Shown: positions 1-6,697, counted from the first letter of the stretch. The stretch: DNA of 7,232 nt from Treponema sp. (GCA_031255615.1 JAIRSD010000207.1:1-7232), one strand, 5' to 3'. Notes: generated by a model from the letters alone, not told the origin. Numbers and translations are program-made.

Positions 1-46
<46 letters not shown>

Positions 47-49
47 AGC

Positions 50-1660
50 ATGTACCGAATCCTGGTGATTGATGACGAGGATATTATAACCGACAGCCTG
101 GCCCACATGCTGGAATCGCTGGACCGCGTTGAGCTCGATGTCTACAAGGCCTATTCCGCGGCGGAGGCCCTGGAACGACTTGAAAAAATGGCTATCGACA
201 TCGTGATTACCGATATTCAAATGCCCGGAAAAACAGGACTTGAACTGCTTGAGCATATTCACGCCTCCTGGCCCGACTGCGAGGTTATCTTTCTAAGCGG
301 CTACGACGAATTTGAATATGCCGCCCACGCGCTTAAGTACGGCGCGGCCAGGTATATTCTGAAGACCGAAGGCTACAGGCCCCTTGTCGAGGCAGTGGCC
401 GAGTCTATTGAAAAAATAGAACAGGAGGGGCGGAACACGGCCATCCTGGAAAAGGCGCGGGAACAGGTGGACCGCTACCTGCCCCTGGTACGCCGGAACT
501 TTCTGGGTTCCCTGCTGTCGGGTGAAACGGAGGGCGGCGGGGATCTGTCCGGCGATTTTACGCGCCTGGAAATTTCTCTTGATCCGCTTTCCCCGGTTAT
601 GCTTCTGGCGGGCCGGATACACGCCGCCACCGGGATCAGGGCCGAAACGGCTAACTCCGTGGACCTGGCGGTCCGTAAAAAAATTCTTGCCGGGCTGCGC
701 GTCGAGCTTGCCTGGACGGGGGCCGCGATTATCGCCTGGATCCTGCAGTACCGTTCCGCCCTTTCGGGGGACCGGACCCACGCTAGGGCCATGATCAAGG
801 GCATGGCGGAATACGTTCAGCGTTTCTGTTCCAGCATGCTGGGGGAAAGCGTATCCTTTGTGTTTGATCCAAAACCCGCGGCCTGGCCGACACTGGCCGG
901 GAGATTCGCGGAGCTTAAATTCGCGGCGGTGAACCGCCTGGAGCCTTCCATCGCCCTGGCGGAGATGGACTACTTTCTGGGCGCACCCCTGGGGGAGGGC
1001 GGTATCTTTCCGGGGGCCGGGTATAAAGAGGACCTGAGAAAACTGGCCTTTGCCCTGGACCGGGAAGACGAAGAAAAGCTGGACCGCCTGAGCGCGGAAC
1101 TGGCCCATTCTTTGAGCAGCGCCCAATTTGGCGGCGTGGAGCTGGCGGAGTTCAACACGCTTCTCAACGGCGCCCTGCTTTCCTACATCACCGAACGAGG
1201 CTTGGGCGAAGCACTTAAGGACGATTCGGGGCTCCGCCTTTTTTTGTCCTGCCCCCTGAACGGGGAGGGGATTCCCCGGCTGGATCAATTCACCGCCCTG
1301 GCCCGCCGCCTTATCGCGTTGAACCGGCGGGAGCGCCGGAGTTCCGGCGTCCTTTCAAAACGTATCCTATCCTACATCCGGGAAAACCCCGGCGCGGACC
1401 TTTCCCTCTACGCCCTGTCGGAAAAGGTTTTTCTGAACCCCTCCTACCTGTCGCGGCGCTTTAAAGAGGAGACGGGGAAAAACATCAGCGATGCCGTACA
1501 GGATTTCCGCCTTGAGGAGGCCTGCCGGCTTCTGCGGGGAACGGAGCGCAGAATCAACCAAATCGCCGCCCTGGTGGGCTACGAATCCCCAGCTTATTTT
1601 TCCAACATTTTCAAGCGGAGATTCGGGGTGAGCCCCCAGGAGTACCGGGACCGCCGGTAG
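50..1660 (+). CDS. YesN-type two-component response regulator (receiver plus AraC-family DNA-binding domain)
   Basis: This 536-residue protein is a cytoplasmic transcription factor activated by phosphorylation. The receiver domain (about 1-120) has the full catalytic set: acidic pair D8-D9, phospho-acceptor D55 followed by 'MPG', S83 in 'FLSGYDEFEYA', and K105. The last 101 residues (436-536) form an AraC/XylS double helix-turn-helix, with 'LSEKVFLNPSYLSRRFKEE' as the first unit and 'INQIAALVGYESPAYFSNIF' as the second, ending in the family-typical 'FGVSPQEYR'. The roughly 315-residue middle has no motif I recognise, as is usual for this long YesN class. The ATG at 50 gives the standard family N-terminus ('MYRILVIDDE'), but the ribosome binding site is hidden by the C tract. 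YesN proteins normally pair with a YesM-type membrane histidine kinase and control nearby sugar-uptake genes. No kinase is in the window. The convergent sugar operon is the obvious candidate target, which is an inference from proximity. Confidence 0.95.
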   Translation: MYRILVIDDEDIITDSLAHMLESLDRVELDVYKAYSAAEALERLEKMAIDIVITDIQMPGKTGLELLEHIHASWPDCEVIFLSGYDEFEYAAHALKYGAARYILKTEGYRPLVEAVAESIEKIEQEGRNTAILEKAREQVDRYLPLVRRNFLGSLLSGETEGGGDLSGDFTRLEISLDPLSPVMLLAGRIHAATGIRAETANSVDLAVRKKILAGLRVELAWTGAAIIAWILQYRSALSGDRTHARAMIKGMAEYVQRFCSSMLGESVSFVFDPKPAAWPTLAGRFAELKFAAVNRLEPSIALAEMDYFLGAPLGEGGIFPGAGYKEDLRKLAFALDREDEEKLDRLSAELAHSLSSAQFGGVELAEFNTLLNGALLSYITERGLGEALKDDSGLRLFLSCPLNGEGIPRLDQFTALARRLIALNRRERRSSGVLSKRILSYIRENPGADLSLYALSEKVFLNPSYLSRRFKEETGKNISDAVQDFRLEEACRLLRGTERRINQIAALVGYESPAYFSNIFKRRFGVSPQEYRDRR

Positions 1661-1664
1661 GAAA

Positions 1665-1687
1665 CCTGCGGCGCGGCCTCCCGCAGG
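1665..1687. terminator. Small GC hairpin between convergent genes, possible bidirectional terminator
   Basis: CCTGCGG (1665-1671) and CCGCAGG (1681-1687) form a perfect 7-bp stem with a 9-base loop. It sits in the 32-bp gap between the stops of the response regulator and the GH4 gene. A 10-bp perfect palindrome, AGGGGCCCCT (1685-1694), overlaps its right arm and runs into the GH4 stop codon. Neither side has a clear U-run: the minus-strand side has only three consecutive T. It could end transcription from both directions or simply reflect local GC richness. Confidence 0.4.
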
Positions 1688-1692
1688 GGCCC

Positions 1693-2994
1693 CTACAGGG
1701 GCAGCCACTCCTTGCCGGCGGCAAACATCTCATCGGTCATAGCGCGGATCTCTTCCAGGGAGAGCAGCGCCGAACTCAGGGGATCGTGGTAATTGGCGTA
1801 GTAGATCTTCTCCCGGTCCCGGTTTATGTAGCCTTCCACGGCCAGATCCTCTATCTGGGCGTTGACGCTGTTTAGAATGGCCAGTTGGGGGGGCAGGGGC
1901 CCCACGTGGATGGACCGGAGCCCCGCCCGGGAAGCCTCCACCGGGGACTCAACGCAGGATCCCTGGGGCAGGTTGTCTATGAGGCCGAAGTTGCGGATAT
2001 TGCCGTTGAACTCGAAGATGGTCCCATCGCCGAAGATTGCGTTAAAAATGGCCGCGGCGTACTCGTGGCCCCGTTTCAGATCAAGCGGCTCAGCGAGCCA
2101 GTTTTCAATCTCCTTTTTGTGTTTTTCGTCCGCCGCCGCCATCCAGCCCCGGATCCGCTCCGTGGTGCGGGTGGAATTTTCCGGCAGGTAACGCCGGATA
2201 AGATCCGGCCGCTTGCGGAACCAGGGGTTATATTCACTGTTGTGCACGGTCGATTCCGTCACGTAGTACCCCAGATGGAGGAACAACTCGTTCCGCACCT
2301 TTTCGGAATCGTATATGGCGCAGTCGGAGAGGATCTTTTCCCGAATGAGCGGGTATGCGTCTTTACCTTTCCACTTGAAGCTGAGGTAATGGGCCTGATG
2401 GTTAATGCCCGCGCAGAGGTAGCTGACTTCCTCCTTGGGCGCGCCGATCCAGTTTCCCAGCATTTCCGCCGTATGCTGCACGCTGTGGCAGAGGCCCGTC
2501 GTAACCACGGGGCTGAGCTGCTGTATGGTCCGGCAGATCATGGCCATAGGGTTGGTGTAGTTGAGAACTATCGCTTGGGGGCAGTACTTTTCGACATCCC
2601 GGATAATCTCCATGATCACGGGGATGGTCCTTAAATAGCGGAATATTCCCTGGGGGCCCCGGGTATCACCGACACAGACCGATACGCCGTATTTTTCCGG
2701 TATCCCCACGTCTACCAGGGTGGCCTCTTCGCCGCCCACAGCAATGGTGATAAGCACTCCGTCCGCCCCTTCCAGAACTTCTTCCCGGTTGGTGGTGGCG
2801 ATAAGCTTGGCTCCGTAACGGCCTTCCCCAATAATCCGCTCCACGGCGGCCCTTGAGTAATCCAGGTTCCGCCTGTCGGTATCGACCAGGGCGACAGTCA
2901 GATCCCCGGAAAAGGCCGGAAAGGACAGAATATCCCGAACCAGATTCCGCGTGAACACCAGAGAACCCGCACCGATGAAAACAATTTTACTCAC
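1693..2994 (-). CDS. Glycoside hydrolase family 4, alpha-galactosidase (MelA)-like or LplD-like
   Basis: This cytoplasmic enzyme of 433 residues has no signal peptide. It hydrolyses alpha-linked sugars by the GH4 NAD+-dependent oxidation-elimination mechanism, which needs a divalent metal, usually Mn2+. The nucleotide-binding 'IGAGS' is at residues 7-11, 'NYTNPM' at 145-150, the metal-ligand region 'CHSV' at 169-172 and 'GINH' at 196-199. C169 and H199 fall close to the Cys174 and His203 ligands of Thermotoga AglA. In the family scheme as I recall it, C-H-S-V marks alpha-galactosidases, while C-H-E-V marks alpha-glucosidases and C-D-M-P or C-N-V-P marks phospho-glucosidases. Lack of a phospho-sugar signature fits ABC import rather than a PTS. 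The start is GTG at 2994, because AAGGAGG lies 6 bases upstream and 'SKIVFIGAGS' is the normal family N-terminus; a TTG 18 codons upstream is in frame but unsupported. It is the last gene of the operon, 50 bp after the second permease. The order matches lplABCD of B. subtilis, so alpha-galacturonidase is an alternative. Confidence 0.9.
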   Translation of the reverse strand: MSKIVFIGAGSLVFTRNLVRDILSFPAFSGDLTVALVDTDRRNLDYSRAAVERIIGEGRYGAKLIATTNREEVLEGADGVLITIAVGGEEATLVDVGIPEKYGVSVCVGDTRGPQGIFRYLRTIPVIMEIIRDVEKYCPQAIVLNYTNPMAMICRTIQQLSPVVTTGLCHSVQHTAEMLGNWIGAPKEEVSYLCAGINHQAHYLSFKWKGKDAYPLIREKILSDCAIYDSEKVRNELFLHLGYYVTESTVHNSEYNPWFRKRPDLIRRYLPENSTRTTERIRGWMAAADEKHKKEIENWLAEPLDLKRGHEYAAAIFNAIFGDGTIFEFNGNIRNFGLIDNLPQGSCVESPVEASRAGLRSIHVGPLPPQLAILNSVNAQIEDLAVEGYINRDREKIYYANYHDPLSSALLSLEEIRAMTDEMFAAGKEWLPL

Positions 2995-3007
2995 TTCTTG
3001 CCTCCTT
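2995..3007 (-). promoter_or_regulatory. Shine-Dalgarno site that sets the GTG start of the GH4 gene
   Basis: On the minus strand AAGGAGG (3007-3001) is followed by the 6-base spacer CAAGAA and then GTG. This is the strongest ribosome binding site in the window. It is why the GH4 protein is taken to start at 2994 rather than at the in-frame TTG at 3048, which would overlap the permease stop. Confidence 0.88.
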
Positions 3008-3044
3008 ATGTTTGCGTTGGAAGGGCCCGCGCAATTCTGGCCCC

Positions 3045-3941
3045 TCAACCTTTGACACTGCCCATGACAATGCCGGTGGTAAAGTATTTTTGAAGGAAGG
3101 GATAGACCGCCAAAATCGGCAGGGCCGACAAAAAGAGCTGCGCCGCCTTTCCCGTCCGGTCGGAAACCCCCGCGGACATTTCCCGTACCTCCCGCAGGGA
3201 ATCCATAGCCGTCATGTTATGGGCTATTACCCTGGTTTGCAGATAGGTTTGCAATGGGTAGCGGCTGGGGGAATTCATGTAGATAAGGCCGTCGAACCAG
3301 GAATTCCAGTGGTTGACTATAAAGAAAAGCGTTACGGTGGCGATAACCGGCGCGGATACGGGAAGGATGACGGACACCAGGACCCGCATACTCCCCGCCC
3401 CGTCGATCAGGGCGGCCTCCTCCAGTTCCCGGGGGATGTTTCTGAAAAAATTCATCAGGAGGAGGATGTTGAACACGTTGACCGCGCCGGGAATAACCAG
3501 GGCCCAAATCCTGTTGATAAGCCCCGTGTTCCGCACCGCCATATAGGTCGGGATAAGGCCGCCCCAGAAAAGCATGGGCACGATAAAGTACCAGATAAGG
3601 TACTTCCGGGCTCTGAACTGGCTGTTCTGCTTGGAAAGCGGATAGGCGGCCAATACCGAAATCACAAGACTAATGGGGACCGCCAGGGCGATCCGTTCCA
3701 GGGACACGAGCAGGGACGAGAAAAATTCCGGCCTCCGCGCCATATAGATGTAGGACCTGAAGGTAAACTGTTTGGGCAGTAATCCTACGGTTCCTGTGGA
3801 AACCACCGCATCGGTACTAAAGGAAATGGCCAGCTGGTTAAGCAGGGGAAGAAGGCATATAAAGGCCGCCAACGTAAGAAAAGTATAATTAACGATTACA
3901 AAGATCCGCCTGCCCGGCGGCTTTTTTTTAGTCCGTTTCAT
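3045..3941 (-). CDS. Carbohydrate ABC transporter permease, LplC/YtcP-like (CUT1 type)
   Basis: This is a 298-residue inner-membrane permease, one half of the sugar channel. About six hydrophobic segments are visible (near residues 14-34, 73-97, 114-134, 144-166, 195-212 and 268-283). The EAA loop that docks on the ATPase is at 174-194: 'EEAALIDGAG' followed by 'LP' at 193-194. The C-terminus 'YPFLQKYFTTGIVMGSVKG' is the hallmark ending of the LplC/YtcP branch. The start is ATG at 3941, 19 bases after the stop of the upstream permease. A longer open frame to 4172 only overlaps that gene, and its extra residues do not look like a permease N-terminus. The upstream signal is poor, with GGGGG about 12 bases away, so translation is probably coupled to the upstream permease. 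It pairs with the permease at 3961-4857. The substrate cannot be read from the sequence; an oligosaccharide containing alpha-linked galactose or galacturonate is inferred from the GH4 neighbour. Confidence 0.95.
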   Translation of the reverse strand: MKRTKKKPPGRRIFVIVNYTFLTLAAFICLLPLLNQLAISFSTDAVVSTGTVGLLPKQFTFRSYIYMARRPEFFSSLLVSLERIALAVPISLVISVLAAYPLSKQNSQFRARKYLIWYFIVPMLFWGGLIPTYMAVRNTGLINRIWALVIPGAVNVFNILLLMNFFRNIPRELEEAALIDGAGSMRVLVSVILPVSAPVIATVTLFFIVNHWNSWFDGLIYMNSPSRYPLQTYLQTRVIAHNMTAMDSLREVREMSAGVSDRTGKAAQLFLSALPILAVYPFLQKYFTTGIVMGSVKG

Positions 3942-3960
3942 GCGCGTCTGTACCCCCGCT

Positions 3961-4857
3961 TCAGAATACCCGGTAATCCGTAAACCTGTAGGCCAGGGCG
4001 TAGGACACCGTGAGCATGATAAAAGAGATGAGGGACTTAAAAAGTCCCACTGCGGTGGCGACGCCGTACTGGGCGTCCACAAGACCCATACGGTACACAA
4101 GGGTGTCCAGAATATCCCCGGTTTTGTACACTTGGGGACTGTAAAGGTTGAACACCTGGTCAAAGCCCGCATTCAGAATGTTCCCCATGCTCAGAATGGT
4201 CATCAGCATAACGATAGGCAGCATACCGGGGATGGTAACGTAGAGGGTCTGCTGCCAGCGTCCGGCCCCGTCTATCATTGCCGCTTCGTAGAGATTCGGG
4301 TCTATACCGGTAAGGGCCGCCAGGTACACAATCGTGCCGAAACCGAATTCCTTCCAGCTTTCGGTAAACACCAGGGTATAGGGAAAAACCTTGGGATCGC
4401 CGAGAAAAAAGACGGGCTTGAGCCCGAGGAACGTAAAAAACCGGCCTATAACCCCCTGGGAAGGGGATAACACATCGATCAGGATCCCCGCCAGGATGAC
4501 CCAGCTTAAAAAATGGGGAAAATAGATGATGGTCTGAATAATGCGCTTATAGGAAACCGATCCCACTTCGTTGAGCAGAAGGGCGAAAAATACCGGAATA
4601 AGGATTCCCATGACGACCTTGAGGAAGGCGATGTAAAAGGTGTTCCACAAAACCTGCGGAGTGTCGGGCATAGAAAAGACATAGCGGAAATTCGTCAGCC
4701 CTATCCAGGGGGACTTAAACAGTCCGCGGACCGGATTAAACCGTTCAAAAGCCATGAGGTTTCCCACCATGGGAATGTAATTGTAAATAAAGAGCAACGT
4801 CATGGCGGGCAACAACATAAGCATCAGGGGAAGGGTGGCGATAAATTTTTTCTTCAT
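3961..4857 (-). CDS. Carbohydrate ABC transporter permease, LplB/YteP-like (CUT1 type)
   Basis: This 298-residue inner-membrane permease forms the other half of the sugar channel. A hydrophobic first helix (about 5-30) leads into 'NYIPMVGNLMAFERFNP' and 'WIGLTNFRYVF', both typical of the LplB/YteP branch. Further membrane segments lie near 75-95, 108-128, 160-182, 207-228 and 270-290. The EAA loop is at 190-210: 'YEAAMIDGAGRW' followed by 'IP'. The protein ends 'YRFTDYRVF', as this branch usually does. The ATG at 4857 has AAGGGA (4870-4865) 7 bases upstream, which supports the start. The gene follows the binding-protein gene by 66 bp, a gap that holds a strong hairpin, and precedes the second permease by 19 bp. 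No ATPase gene is in the operon, which is common in this transporter class. Confidence 0.95.
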   Translation of the reverse strand: MKKKFIATLPLMLMLLPAMTLLFIYNYIPMVGNLMAFERFNPVRGLFKSPWIGLTNFRYVFSMPDTPQVLWNTFYIAFLKVVMGILIPVFFALLLNEVGSVSYKRIIQTIIYFPHFLSWVILAGILIDVLSPSQGVIGRFFTFLGLKPVFFLGDPKVFPYTLVFTESWKEFGFGTIVYLAALTGIDPNLYEAAMIDGAGRWQQTLYVTIPGMLPIVMLMTILSMGNILNAGFDQVFNLYSPQVYKTGDILDTLVYRMGLVDAQYGVATAVGLFKSLISFIMLTVSYALAYRFTDYRVF

Positions 4858-4874
4858 TCCGTAATCCCTTACAC

Positions 4875-4903
4875 CGGGAAGAAAGGCACGGCCCTTCCTC
4901 CCG
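4875..4903 (-). other. Strong intergenic mRNA hairpin after the binding-protein gene (likely stability or differential-expression element)
   Basis: On the minus strand CGGGAGGAAGGG (4903-4892) pairs with CCTTTCTTCCCG (4886-4875). The 12-bp stem extends to 13 bp by pairing 4887 with 4891, leaving a 3-base loop. Its only two irregular positions (4880/4898 and 4884/4894) are G-U pairs in the minus-strand RNA but A-C mismatches in plus-strand RNA, so the structure is suited to the operon transcript. No U-run follows, so it is not a standard terminator. It lies 20 bases after the binding-protein stop and 17 bases before the permease start. Hairpins at this place, as between malE and malF in E. coli, protect the binding-protein message and lower permease output. 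That role is inferred here. Confidence 0.72.
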
Positions 4904-4923
4904 AAATTGGTATAACAGTTGGC

Positions 4924-6600
4924 CTACCGGGCCCGATACCACTCGTTCACTTCCGCCGTCATCTGGGTTCCCCCCAGTGTCCCAAAATTGCGGACAAAAC
5001 TGTCCCACCCGGCGTCCAGGGGAGCGCCAAGGATAATGCCGGTGTAATCCGTCAGGACCTGTTTGTTCAGGGTTGAAAGTTTTTCCGTCATCGTCGGGGT
5101 GGGCACTCCAAAGAACTGATCCGCCTGGTACTTGCCGCTGTCCCAATAGCCGCGCATGACTGTAAGGGATCCGCCCGGGCCGAACATTTTAAGCTGGTGC
5201 CAGTTGTTATTGTCGTGATCTCCCGCCAGGCTCTTAAGGCTCATCTCGTAGTAGTTAAGCTGTTCCTCATTGAGTTTTGATGGGTCCCGGCGGTTAATGG
5301 CGTCGGTAACCGCCGTGGCGGCGTCAAAGTTCTTCATGCCCGGCTCCACGGCGAGGGGAGTATAGGCGTAAGGGCCAAAGCCATCGGGGGTGATGTTGAA
5401 GCGGGTGGACTCCGCAGTGGCGCCGTAGGATTTTTCAAGCTGCAGGTTGAGCATCTTCACCGCCGCCTCGGGATTCCGCGACCGGGCGGATGTGACCGCG
5501 TAGCTGGTGGTCCCAAAGGGTATCTGGGCCTTTCCCGCCGGGGAGAAGGGTATGGAAACCGGTACCCATTCCATTGTGGGGTTTGCCACCTTGCCGGAAT
5601 TGATCCAGGCGGCGTTCCAGAACTGCCCGAACATCAGGCCGAACCTGCCCGCCATCACGTCTTCGGCGACCTTGGGGGCGTCTTTGACCCCGAATTCGGG
5701 ATCAAGAAGGCCCCGGCGATACATGTCTTGTAAAACCCCCAGGGCGGTTTTGGCCGCCGACTGGATGCTGCCGAATTCAAGGCCGCCTCCCGTGCCCGCC
5801 GCCGGAACCCAGATGTGGGGATAGGCGCCGTACATGTTGAAGAAGCCCTCAAGGCAGGCGAAACCGCCTTCAAACAGGTCCTTGTAAACGGCAAGGCCGA
5901 AGGTATCTTTTGTGCCGTTGCCGTCCGGGTCCCGGTTGGCAAAGGCCTCGGCCACCGCCAGGAGTTCTTCCGGCGTTGTCGGAACGGAAAGCCCCAGCCT
6001 GGTAAGCCAGTCCGTCCTTACCCAGAGGACCATGGCGCTGCCCAGCCCGAAGCCGGTCAGAGGGATGGCGTAGAGTTTGCCGTCAAAGGTGGCGGATATA
6101 ATCGCGTCCCCGTTATCCTGGTAGATAACTTCCCTGGTGAAGGGGGCCAGGTTCTGGGGCAGGATAGTGGTCATGTCCATCGCCTGTCCGTTCTCGTACA
6201 TCATCTTTAACTGGACGTTGTTCACCACCATAATGTCGGGAATGTCGTTGGAGGTAATCGAGATGTTGACCTTCTGGGCATACTGTTGCTCATTGGTCGT
6301 CCAAGCGTACTTTAGTTTTATCCCCAGGACTTCCTCGTAGTACCGGGTCCACACGTTGTTATCGATACTGTCGCCCGGGGGGAACAGCAGGTTGCCCGCG
6401 CCCAGGTTTTTCACCGCCGTTATCTCGATAGACGGTGAGTATTTACCGAAGGGACCGGGCGCCGCTTGCGAGGTCCCCTGGGGACCGGAGCCCCCATCCT
6501 GCCGGCGCGCGCCGGCGGACACGTCCACAATCACGCCGCACAGCAGCGCCAGGATCAGCGCCGAGGCGAAAACGGATCGGCCCTTGCTTTTTCTTTTCAT
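4924..6600 (-). CDS. Extracellular solute-binding protein of a sugar ABC transporter, LplA/YtcQ-like
   Basis: This 558-residue protein should bind the sugar outside the cytoplasmic membrane and deliver it to the two permeases encoded next. A positive N-terminus (MKRKSKGR) is followed by a hydrophobic core at about 9-27 and a low-complexity G/S/P/Q linker (35-50), as in exported proteins. Cys21 ('LALLC') would need a relaxed lipobox, as the residue before it is Leu rather than Gly, Ala or Ser. Cleavage by signal peptidase I after 'SAGA' (28-31) is the alternative. The segment 'DPDGNGTKDTFG' (224-235) is the calcium-loop-like motif common in large LplA/YtcQ binding proteins. The length fits that group. 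ATG at 6600 has GGAGGA five bases upstream. It is the first gene of the operon and has its own AT-rich leader. Its substrate is not determinable from the sequence alone. Confidence 0.93.
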   Translation of the reverse strand: MKRKSKGRSVFASALILALLCGVIVDVSAGARRQDGGSGPQGTSQAAPGPFGKYSPSIEITAVKNLGAGNLLFPPGDSIDNNVWTRYYEEVLGIKLKYAWTTNEQQYAQKVNISITSNDIPDIMVVNNVQLKMMYENGQAMDMTTILPQNLAPFTREVIYQDNGDAIISATFDGKLYAIPLTGFGLGSAMVLWVRTDWLTRLGLSVPTTPEELLAVAEAFANRDPDGNGTKDTFGLAVYKDLFEGGFACLEGFFNMYGAYPHIWVPAAGTGGGLEFGSIQSAAKTALGVLQDMYRRGLLDPEFGVKDAPKVAEDVMAGRFGLMFGQFWNAAWINSGKVANPTMEWVPVSIPFSPAGKAQIPFGTTSYAVTSARSRNPEAAVKMLNLQLEKSYGATAESTRFNITPDGFGPYAYTPLAVEPGMKNFDAATAVTDAINRRDPSKLNEEQLNYYEMSLKSLAGDHDNNNWHQLKMFGPGGSLTVMRGYWDSGKYQADQFFGVPTPTMTEKLSTLNKQVLTDYTGIILGAPLDAGWDSFVRNFGTLGGTQMTAEVNEWYRAR

Positions 6601-6605
6601 AAAAA

Positions 6606-6611
6606 TCCTCC
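6606..6611 (-). promoter_or_regulatory. Ribosome binding site of the binding-protein gene, abutting a U-run hairpin
   Basis: GGAGGA lies five bases before the ATG at 6600. The U-run of the hairpin at 6616-6647 ends at the base just before it, so folding of that hairpin or ribosome access could affect each other. Confidence 0.85.
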
Positions 6612-6615
6612 AAAA

Positions 6616-6647
6616 AAACTACGCAACCTTTCGTGGTTACGCAGTTT
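6616..6647 (-). terminator. Terminator-like hairpin in the leader of the binding-protein gene (possible attenuator)
   Basis: On the minus strand AAACTGCGTAACC (6647-6635) pairs with GGTTGCGTAGTTT (6628-6616), giving a 13-bp stem with a 6-base loop (ACGAAA). Two positions are G-U pairs in minus-strand RNA. The last three stem bases and the next four bases form a run of seven U (6618-6612). This is the form of a Rho-independent terminator, though with only moderate GC. It is the first such structure after the rimP stop, and it lies directly before the ribosome binding site of the binding-protein gene. It could end rimP transcripts, act as a transcription attenuator, or stabilise the 5' end of the operon mRNA. 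Confidence 0.6.
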
Positions 6648-6650
6648 CAG

Positions 6651-6697
6651 TATTACTAGAATTATTGAGCGGCATGGAGATGGGCGCAACAGTAATA
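6651..6697. repeat. 7-bp inverted repeat flanking the candidate promoter
   Basis: TATTACT (plus strand, 6651-6657) and its exact reverse complement AGTAATA (6691-6697) are separated by 33 bases that contain the candidate promoter. They could be half-sites for a dimeric regulator, or chance matches, since the gap is AT-rich. Confidence 0.25.
6661..6689 (-). promoter_or_regulatory. Candidate sigma-70 promoter for the sugar operon
   Basis: On the minus strand TTGCGC (6689-6684) is followed by a 17-base spacer and AATAAT (6666-6661). The -10 box matches TATAAT at five of six positions; the -35 box keeps only TTG. Transcription would begin about 10 bases before the leader hairpin. The weak -35 box would suit an activator-dependent promoter, such as one served by an AraC-type regulator, but that is inference. 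Confidence 0.4.

Noticed and set aside
293..1288. 331-codon open frame on the minus strand opposite the response regulator
   Set aside because: It is a by-product of GC-rich codon use. The product has no recognisable domain, and the plus-strand gene across the same span has complete receiver and AraC motifs.
1885..2634. 249-codon plus-strand frame opposite the GH4 gene
   Set aside because: The GH4 gene is well supported by conserved motifs throughout. The opposite frame resembles no family.
2995..3044. Possible hairpin (GGGCC with GGCCC) between the second permease and the GH4 gene
   Set aside because: The stem is only 5 bp with an 11-base loop and has no U-run, which is expected by chance at this GC content.
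3012..3782. 256-codon plus-strand frame opposite the second permease
   Set aside because: It is Gly/His/Arg-rich low-quality protein sequence produced by reading a membrane-protein gene backwards.
3942..4172. 77-residue N-terminal extension of the second permease
   Set aside because: It lies inside the upstream permease gene and is Pro/Thr/Ser/Trp-rich without permease features. The ATG at 3941 gives the normal family length of about 298.
6634..6649. Possible catabolite-response (cre-like) operator on the minus strand starting TGAAA
   Set aside because: Against the TGWAANCGNTNWCA consensus it fails at the central C, the following T and the final CA, and the two halves are not symmetric. It is better explained as the arm of the leader hairpin.
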